The notes under the pieces: model-generated
Told to the model about the DNA's origin: nothing
Database searches by the model: none
The model's input: only the letters and a program-made list of their open reading frames with translations
Program-made: the position numbers and the translations under genes
Shown here: positions 54,036 through 58,630 of the stretch, piece after piece
Position numbering within the stretch: position 1 is the first letter of the stretch
Layout: every line of letters starts with the position of its first letter
Assembly: GCA_041287705.1 (NCBI GenBank)
Contig: JBGGNE010000274.1
Location: 1 to 58,630 of the forward strand
DNA length: 58,630 nt
Direction of reading: 5' to 3'
Origin: LW23 sp041287705
GTDB taxonomy: Bacteria; Verrucomicrobiota; Verrucomicrobiia; Methylacidiphilales; UBA1321

Positions 54036-54060
54036 GGAATCGCTTCTTATAAAGCGATCC
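54036..54060. terminator. Hairpin between convergent moeA and the McsA-like gene
   Basis: ATCGCTT (54039-54045) pairs with AAGCGAT (54052-54058), flanked by GG and CC that extend it past one mismatch. It lies 15 nt after the moeA stop and 12 nt after the opposing stop. No T run. Confidence 0.45.
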
Positions 54061-54071
54061 CGTACTCAGAA

Positions 54072-54566
54072 CTAGGACTTCAGCTCGGATTCCAGCTGTA
54101 AAATCTGGTCGCGCAGAGAGGCGGCCTGTTCATAATTTTCTTCCTGAACGGCCAGCGAAAGCTCGTCCTGAAGATCCTTCAGTTTTGACGCCATAATCTG
54201 GGCGCGCGCAAACCGCCCCGGTACCTTGCCTTTGTGCGTCGTCCCCTTGTGCATATCCTTCAGGATAACTTCGAGGCCGCTGCCAAAAGTCTGGTAGCAC
54301 TGGGAGCACCCAAGGCGGGCCGTCTTTTTAAAGTCCGGCTGGGTAAAGCCGCACACGGGGCACACAAGTTCTTGATTATGACTGGTTTTCATTTCTTCCG
54401 CCGCACCGAGCCCAAGCAGCATATCGGCCAGTGAAAAGCCGGCGGGATCCGCGACACCTTTCTCCTTCTCGCACTTGGCGCAAAGGTCTATCTTACGCAT
54501 TTTACCATTGATAATTTGCGTTAAATGGACGGTGGCTTCTTCGGATTTACAAACTTCGCACTGCAT
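54072..54566 (-). CDS. McsA-like zinc-finger protein with UVR motif
   Basis: The protein has 164 residues from the ATG at 54566, supported by an AGGAG 11 nt upstream. Four CxxC pairs (CEVC, CAKC, CPVC, CSQC) form two zinc sites, and the C-terminal helix pair contains a UVR-type motif (LQDELSLAVQEENYEQAASL). McsA activates the arginine kinase McsB in Firmicutes and links to ClpC; in many other phyla it stands alone, often near uvrB or clpC. Neither mcsB nor clpC is adjacent here, so its partner is unknown. Confidence 0.88.
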   Translation of the reverse strand: MQCEVCKSEEATVHLTQIINGKMRKIDLCAKCEKEKGVADPAGFSLADMLLGLGAAEEMKTSHNQELVCPVCGFTQPDFKKTARLGCSQCYQTFGSGLEVILKDMHKGTTHKGKVPGRFARAQIMASKLKDLQDELSLAVQEENYEQAASLRDQILQLESELKS

Positions 54567-54577
54567 AGTGTTTTGAG

Positions 54578-54582
54578 CTCCT
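54578..54582 (-). promoter_or_regulatory. Shine-Dalgarno site of the McsA-like gene
   Basis: AGGAG on the minus strand lies 11 nt before the ATG at 54566. It decides between that ATG and an upstream TTG at 54599, which would place the site inside the gene. Confidence 0.6.
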
Positions 54583-54728
54583 AACGAATCATCCGCCAAA
54601 TACGATCAAAATTCAACCGGAAAACTTTCATAGCGGTCCGAGATTTTGATTCAACGCATTTTTACAGCGGATGATCCTTTTCATAATATAGCCTGTCCTT
54701 GTAGCCACAAGACACAAGCATTTTATTC

Positions 54729-56777
54729 CTAAGGACTTATCAAAGCCTCACGGCTCGATTTCCAAACGGCTGCCACCGCATGCCCGGCGGGCTTCAGTTC
54801 GCCATAAACATCGATAATCGCAGTGTTTACGACGCATGGAAATGCGTCATGCCCCATCCAAAGGATGCAGCCGCCGATGCCGGGAAATCGCTTTTTGCAC
54901 ATGCCGACAGCCAGTGTCAGCAACCGCGCCTGCCGTGCCTGACTCCAGTCCACATACTCATCCAGCCCAGCGGGTTCGCGACCCTTTTCTTTAATAAAGT
55001 CGGCCCACTCCAGCCACCAGGAGAATCGGCGCCACAACGGATTCTCAAGCGTGCCTGGAGTCGCGGGCATCCCTCCCGAATAGCGCCGAATAATGGCAGC
55101 CGAACTCGTCCCCGGCGCACCTGTTTCGGATCGGAACAGGGAGTCATCGTTTTTCCAGTAGGCCTCGCACTCTTCTGGCGTATCGCCCGGTGCCCGCCAG
55201 GGTCCATGTACGTCCCAGTGTACGCCCTGGCCGTATTCCCTGCTATTGGCAAGAAAGCGAGGTCCGGACGACGAGGACGGCACAAACCGACGGCCAGGAT
55301 CCTCCTCTGACACCAGCGCATTCCAGCGCTGCATTAGCGGATGATCCAGCGTAACAGGTTTGCCCGTGCCTGTTTTACCGCCATTCATATCTCCCTGCAG
55401 CTCATTGCCGCCGCACCACATCAACAGCGACACATAATGCTGGCACCTCACGATGTACGAATGCGCAACTTTAGTCAGCACATCCATGCTGGGTTCATCC
55501 TCATGCGGCCAGTTTTCATGACCCGATGAGCTCAGCGGAAATTCCTGCCAGACCAGAATGCCGAGCTTATCGCACAGTTCGTAAAACCACGGTTTCTCCA
55601 GGTACGCTCCGCCCCAGACACGGAAAATGTTGGCACCCATCGTGTGATAAGTTCCCACCATCTTCTCATAATCTACCTCACGAAGATCTGCAAATGTAGG
55701 CGAAAGCGGCGTCCAGTTCACGCCCTGCAAAAAGACTGGCCGACCGTTCACCACGCAGATCCAGGGATCTGCAGCTTCGGGCGCATTCTCACAGGCACGC
55801 CATTCAATATGCTTGAATCCAATGACCCTTTCCCGAGCATCAAGAATTTCACCCTGCTCGCCGAGCAACTCCAATGAAAGCCTGTACAAAGGTTGCGCCC
55901 CTTCCCCATTTGGCCACCATGGCTGTACGGCAAGGTGGGGCAATTGAAGTCCCCTGGTGAACTCCTCACCGGATATTTCCTTCTCAATCAACAAGTTCTG
56001 GGAGGACTGGGCAGAAGCAATCTTAACACGTACGCTCCCGCGATCTGCTAAGCCCGAATAGGTCCCCTTCAGCCACACCCGCCCGGTTCCTTCGGTCAGA
56101 TCCAGATCCGTCCGGCATCGCAGTTCCGAAATCGCGACAGTCTGCGTAATGATCAGCGAGACAGGTTGCCAGGGTCCGACCTGCACCACACGCTGAATCC
56201 AGTCCCAGCCGTAGTTGAAGCGCGGTTTCCAGTCCTTCATCTGCGAGGTGTAGCCCACCTGCCCCAGCCAGCGCGGCGGCACAAAAAAGATGATGTGAAG
56301 GTGATTTCCCAATTTCTGAACCAGCTCCGTTACATCAAAACGGTAAGGAATGTATGCATTGTCAAAATTGCCTATCTGCTTCTTGTTGAACACGACAGTG
56401 CCATTTCCATCAAGCCCCGCAAAATCCAGTTCATACCGTGCTCCGGGAGCCATATCTGCGAAGTGAGAGTCAGGAATAGCAGCAGAAAACATCCAGTCGC
56501 GGTTTTCCACCCACTCACAAGCACGTGAATTCAGGCCTTCGAACCAGTCCGGCAGGAGGCCTGCATTGCGCAACGCGCGTTGAACGGAGCCGGGGACCTG
56601 CGCCGGCACACTGCTCACCTCCGGCTCCAGGGCAAAGCCCATTTCCATGGATTTGCCTGTCCAGGATGTTGGCATAAAGCCACTTATACTCCAGGAAAGA
56701 CTTTCCAGATCAATTTGCTTCCGCTGTGCCGAAAATGTGGGAGCTATAGCAGGGTTCTTCACAAGATCCTGATGCAT
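54729..56777 (-). CDS. GH2 beta-mannosidase-like glycosidase
   Basis: The protein has 682 residues with no signal peptide, so probably cytoplasmic. An N-terminal sugar-binding domain (VPGSVQRALRNAGLLPDWF, RDWMFSAAIPD), an Ig-like domain and the TIM barrel follow. The acid/base Glu lies in LLMWCGGNELQGD (about residue 456) and the nucleophile Glu in LFRSETGAPGTS (about 550). PPRWLGQVGYTSQMKDWKPR and FNYGWDWIQR are the mannosidase signatures. It is shorter than many beta-mannosidases (about 800-850), apparently lacking the last Ig-like domain. It likely removes beta-mannose from imported oligosaccharides. Divergent from the mutarotase-fold gene, which may share its promoter region. Confidence 0.93.
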   Translation of the reverse strand: MHQDLVKNPAIAPTFSAQRKQIDLESLSWSISGFMPTSWTGKSMEMGFALEPEVSSVPAQVPGSVQRALRNAGLLPDWFEGLNSRACEWVENRDWMFSAAIPDSHFADMAPGARYELDFAGLDGNGTVVFNKKQIGNFDNAYIPYRFDVTELVQKLGNHLHIIFFVPPRWLGQVGYTSQMKDWKPRFNYGWDWIQRVVQVGPWQPVSLIITQTVAISELRCRTDLDLTEGTGRVWLKGTYSGLADRGSVRVKIASAQSSQNLLIEKEISGEEFTRGLQLPHLAVQPWWPNGEGAQPLYRLSLELLGEQGEILDARERVIGFKHIEWRACENAPEAADPWICVVNGRPVFLQGVNWTPLSPTFADLREVDYEKMVGTYHTMGANIFRVWGGAYLEKPWFYELCDKLGILVWQEFPLSSSGHENWPHEDEPSMDVLTKVAHSYIVRCQHYVSLLMWCGGNELQGDMNGGKTGTGKPVTLDHPLMQRWNALVSEEDPGRRFVPSSSSGPRFLANSREYGQGVHWDVHGPWRAPGDTPEECEAYWKNDDSLFRSETGAPGTSSAAIIRRYSGGMPATPGTLENPLWRRFSWWLEWADFIKEKGREPAGLDEYVDWSQARQARLLTLAVGMCKKRFPGIGGCILWMGHDAFPCVVNTAIIDVYGELKPAGHAVAAVWKSSREALISP

Positions 56778-57093
56778 AAATAGTTATGAATAAAACAAAA
56801 ACTGATTAGCTGGTAGTATTACAATCGCGAGGTCCTATGCAAATGCTATCTTTATGTTGAAAATCGACAGATGTCCAGATCCTGTTCTATAACAACAACT
56901 ACGAAAGAGCGCGGCCATGCTTTATCATTCTTTGCTAAATAGTCTGCCGAGACTGCTTTTGCGTAAATGATTTTTCGTCATCGTCGGCGAACTCGCGTAA
57001 AGTTATGCGTGCACATGTGGGCAAACCTTAATAAAATCGCAAAGGACACTTCTGCCAGGATGCCCCGCGCACTCCACTTCCCGCCACAAAATA
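56778..57093. other. Divergent intergenic region, AT-rich
   Basis: 316 nt between the starts of the mannosidase (minus) and the mutarotase-fold gene (plus). It is AT-rich near both ends (ATAAAACAAAAACTGATT; TTAATAAAATCGCAAAGG) and likely holds both promoters, but no clean -35/-10 pair or operator was found. No gene is seen. Confidence 0.5.
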
Positions 57094-58248
57094 ATGGATA
57101 CTAAAGTCATCTCCGGTCAGCCAAGTTGGACTTTTGCTTCGGACAAAGTTGAAGCCGCCGTTACACAACTGGGCGGTCAGCTTGGCCCCGTCACGTTCAC
57201 CCTGCCAGACGGCCGCAAGATTTCGCCCTACTCCGTGGCGCCGTGGGCGGAGGAAAACCTGCCCGAGACAATGCCCGCCATCCTCCGCGCGCTTCGCGGC
57301 GACTTCTTTTGCGCACCCTTTGGCGGCAACGATTCGCCCTTTGGTGATGAACAGCATCCGGCTCACGGTGAAGTGGCCAATGAGCCGTGGAAGTTTGAAA
57401 CTCTGACCTCGCTCAACATCGGAAAAAGCCGCGTGATGCTGCATCTCTCCCTCGCTACCAGGGTGCGTGAAGGCCGGGTGGATAAGTACATCCAGCTCCG
57501 TGAAGGGGAAAGCGCGGTCTATTCTCAGCACGTTCTTTCCAAGGCATCCGGGCCGATGAATCTGGGCCACCATGCCATGCTGAAATTCCCGGAAACCGAG
57601 GGCAGCGGACGCATCAGCACAAGCGCATTGCTGTACGGCCAGGTTGCGCCGCAGACTTTTGAGGAGCCCGAGAAGGGTGGCTACAGCAGTCTGAAGACAG
57701 GCGCCACGTTCACCAGCCTGGAAAGTGTCCCGGCTGCCGATGGCGGCACGGTAGATCTGACCCGTTACCCGGCGCGCGGTGGCTTCGAGGATCTGGTCAT
57801 GTTTGTCCACGAATCCACGCCGGACTTTGCCTGGCTGGCAGTCGCTTTCCCAGAGCAGGGCTATGTCTGGTACACTCTTAAGGATCCACGCACGCTTCGC
57901 AGCACGGTCTTCTGGATCTCCAACGGCGGCAGACACTATGAACCGTGGAGCAAACGCCATAAGCTGGTCATGGGTCTGGAAGATGTCACGTCCTACTTCC
58001 ACTACGGCCTTGCCGAATCGGCGCGGAATAATGAAGTGAATGCACTAGGATATCCCACCGCGCTTGTGCTGGATTCCGACACGCCGCTGACCATCAACTA
58101 CATACAGGGCGTCACCGCCATTCCCGCAGATTTCGATAAAGTCGCCTCAATTGAGCAGGACACGGACGGCCAGATCACTCTGGTCTCGGCAAATGGCATC
58201 CGGGTTACCACTCCTGTGGATACATCCTTTCTCTACAAGACAGGTTAG
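57094..58248 (+). CDS. Galactose-mutarotase-fold protein (aldose-1-epimerase-like)
   Basis: The protein has 384 residues with a beta-sandwich pattern typical of mutarotase-like proteins: AVTQLGGQLGPVTFTLPDG, FFCAPFGGNDSPF, HPAHGEVANEPWKFETL and GPMNLGHHAMLKFPE. The HxxHGE and later His/Glu pattern fit a sugar-binding groove, but the standard aldose-1-epimerase triad cannot be confirmed. No signal peptide. Divergent from the mannosidase, so it may act on released mannose or an oligosaccharide. The TAG stop straddles the edge of a TA-flanked inverted-repeat element. Without the element the site would read GGT TAA, so the protein is unchanged. Confidence 0.82.
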   Translation: MDTKVISGQPSWTFASDKVEAAVTQLGGQLGPVTFTLPDGRKISPYSVAPWAEENLPETMPAILRALRGDFFCAPFGGNDSPFGDEQHPAHGEVANEPWKFETLTSLNIGKSRVMLHLSLATRVREGRVDKYIQLREGESAVYSQHVLSKASGPMNLGHHAMLKFPETEGSGRISTSALLYGQVAPQTFEEPEKGGYSSLKTGATFTSLESVPAADGGTVDLTRYPARGGFEDLVMFVHESTPDFAWLAVAFPEQGYVWYTLKDPRTLRSTVFWISNGGRHYEPWSKRHKLVMGLEDVTSYFHYGLAESARNNEVNALGYPTALVLDSDTPLTINYIQGVTAIPADFDKVASIEQDTDGQITLVSANGIRVTTPVDTSFLYKTG

Positions 58249-58409
58249 ACCATTTCCCAATGTTAATTGCCCATAGCGTGGAGCTGATTTTGTGTGCAGG
58301 CAAGACGCGATTGAGGGAGTGCATTCGATTGAATGCTCGACTGAAATCGCAACGCAGCCTGCACCCAAAAGCGGCCCACGATATGGACAATTAACGCTGG
58401 GAAATGGTC
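58248..58409. mobile_element. MITE-like element, 162 bp, TA-flanked inverted repeats
   Basis: The ends are GACCATTTCCCA (58248-58259) and its exact reverse complement TGGGAAATGGTC (58398-58409), flanked by TA at 58246-58247 and 58410-58411. The arms continue as imperfect complements for about 35 nt each (GTTAATTG, CCATA and CGTGG recur), and the centre (AGTGCATTCGATTGAATGCT) is also self-complementary. It has no coding frame. TA duplication and perfect ends are typical of Tc1/mariner-IS630 or some IS5-group miniature elements. No full-length relative is present in the window. Confidence 0.8.
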
Positions 58410-58428
58410 TAACATGAACGGGCTGACA

Positions 58429-58460
58429 AAAACCGGACCAAAGGTGGTCCGGTTTTTTTT
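58429..58460. terminator. Strong rho-independent terminator
   Basis: AAAACCGGACCA (58429-58440) pairs perfectly with TGGTCCGGTTTT (58445-58456) with an AAGG loop, followed by T residues to 58460. It lies about 180 nt after the mutarotase-fold stop, now separated from it by the MITE-like element. Confidence 0.88.
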
Positions 58461-58630
58461 ATGGAAGATTCAAGCGGCTGTATGCGGCAATGGAAAGGAT
58501 ATTGGGTCGGTATGGATTGTGAGCAGGCGTGTAACCGCAGGAAACCGCGAAGTGATAACGTGTGAAAAAGAACGTGATTTTTTGGAACGCCTCTATTACC
58601 GTTTTGGATATGCGAAATGTACTCGTAGCG
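58461..58630. other. Right edge, no supported gene
   Basis: The last 170 nt are AT-richer than the genes. A minus-strand frame stays open from the right edge to a TAA at 58459-58461, ending NILSIAAYSRLNLP. Its position next to the terminator would suit the end of a convergent gene, but 56 codons without a known motif are not enough to call it. Confidence 0.4.

Noticed and set aside
58459..58629. Minus-strand partial frame at the right edge
   Set aside because: Only 56 codons are visible, no motif is recognised, and another minus frame is open over the same DNA.

Overview
The window comes from a bacterium of about 55-58% GC (judged by eye). Several features point to the Planctomycetes-Verrucomicrobia-Chlamydiae group, most likely a verrucomicrobial or similar heterotroph. 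These are an MglA-type GTPase cluster with Roadblock proteins, an nrnA-truB-ribF block, a verrucomicrobial-style pseudopilin, a GlnD, several secreted beta-propeller proteins, and many genes without a clear Shine-Dalgarno site. The phylum call is inference; no rRNA is present. No tRNA, CRISPR array or complete insertion sequence was found.

Layout. 1-455: the 3' end of an unknown gene, then a large nested hairpin. 0.5-10.6 kb: a secreted propeller protein, a degenerate MBL-fold protein, a fused oxoprolinase/hydantoinase, a CaCA antiporter and queA. 10.9-12.3 kb: a type II/IV pseudopilin and a small membrane-anchored protein, bounded by strong terminators. 12.3-17.6 kb: a minus-strand operon of a 994-residue adaptor, an MglA-like GTPase and a Roadblock protein, with a divergent PATAN+FHA membrane protein. 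17.8-26.3 kb: information-processing genes nrnA, truB and ribF, then a SulP transporter, then nusA and infB with a terminator-like hairpin just upstream of nusA. 26.3-27.6 kb: a coupled two-gene unit of a Thg1-like 3'-5' polymerase and a T4-Pnk-like kinase. 27.8-38.1 kb: a GT2 glycosyltransferase, a small unknown, a TIM-barrel glycosidase-like protein and two large secreted NHL/propeller proteins. 38.3-40.5 kb: an arrestin-fold membrane protein, a methyltransferase and a tyrosine-rich secreted peptide. 40.7-54.6 kb: glnD, a DUF3352-like protein, a beta-helix protein, alr, a U32 protein, an HNH nuclease, moeA and an McsA-like zinc protein. 54.7-58.3 kb: a GH2 beta-mannosidase-like enzyme and a mutarotase-fold protein whose stop codon lies at the edge of a TA-flanked miniature inverted-repeat element.

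The most interesting units are: (1) the kinase plus Thg1-like polymerase pair, which reads as a candidate RNA 5'-end repair unit; (2) the adaptor/MglA/Roadblock operon facing a PATAN-FHA receptor-like gene, a candidate polarity or surface-signalling module; (3) the 162-bp MITE-like element at 58.25 kb; (4) the possible attenuator in the nusA leader; and (5) the arrestin-fold membrane protein. The carbohydrate genes (two glycosidase-like proteins, a beta-helix protein, a mutarotase-fold protein, a GT2 and a CBM9-like secreted protein) suggest a polysaccharide-using lifestyle.
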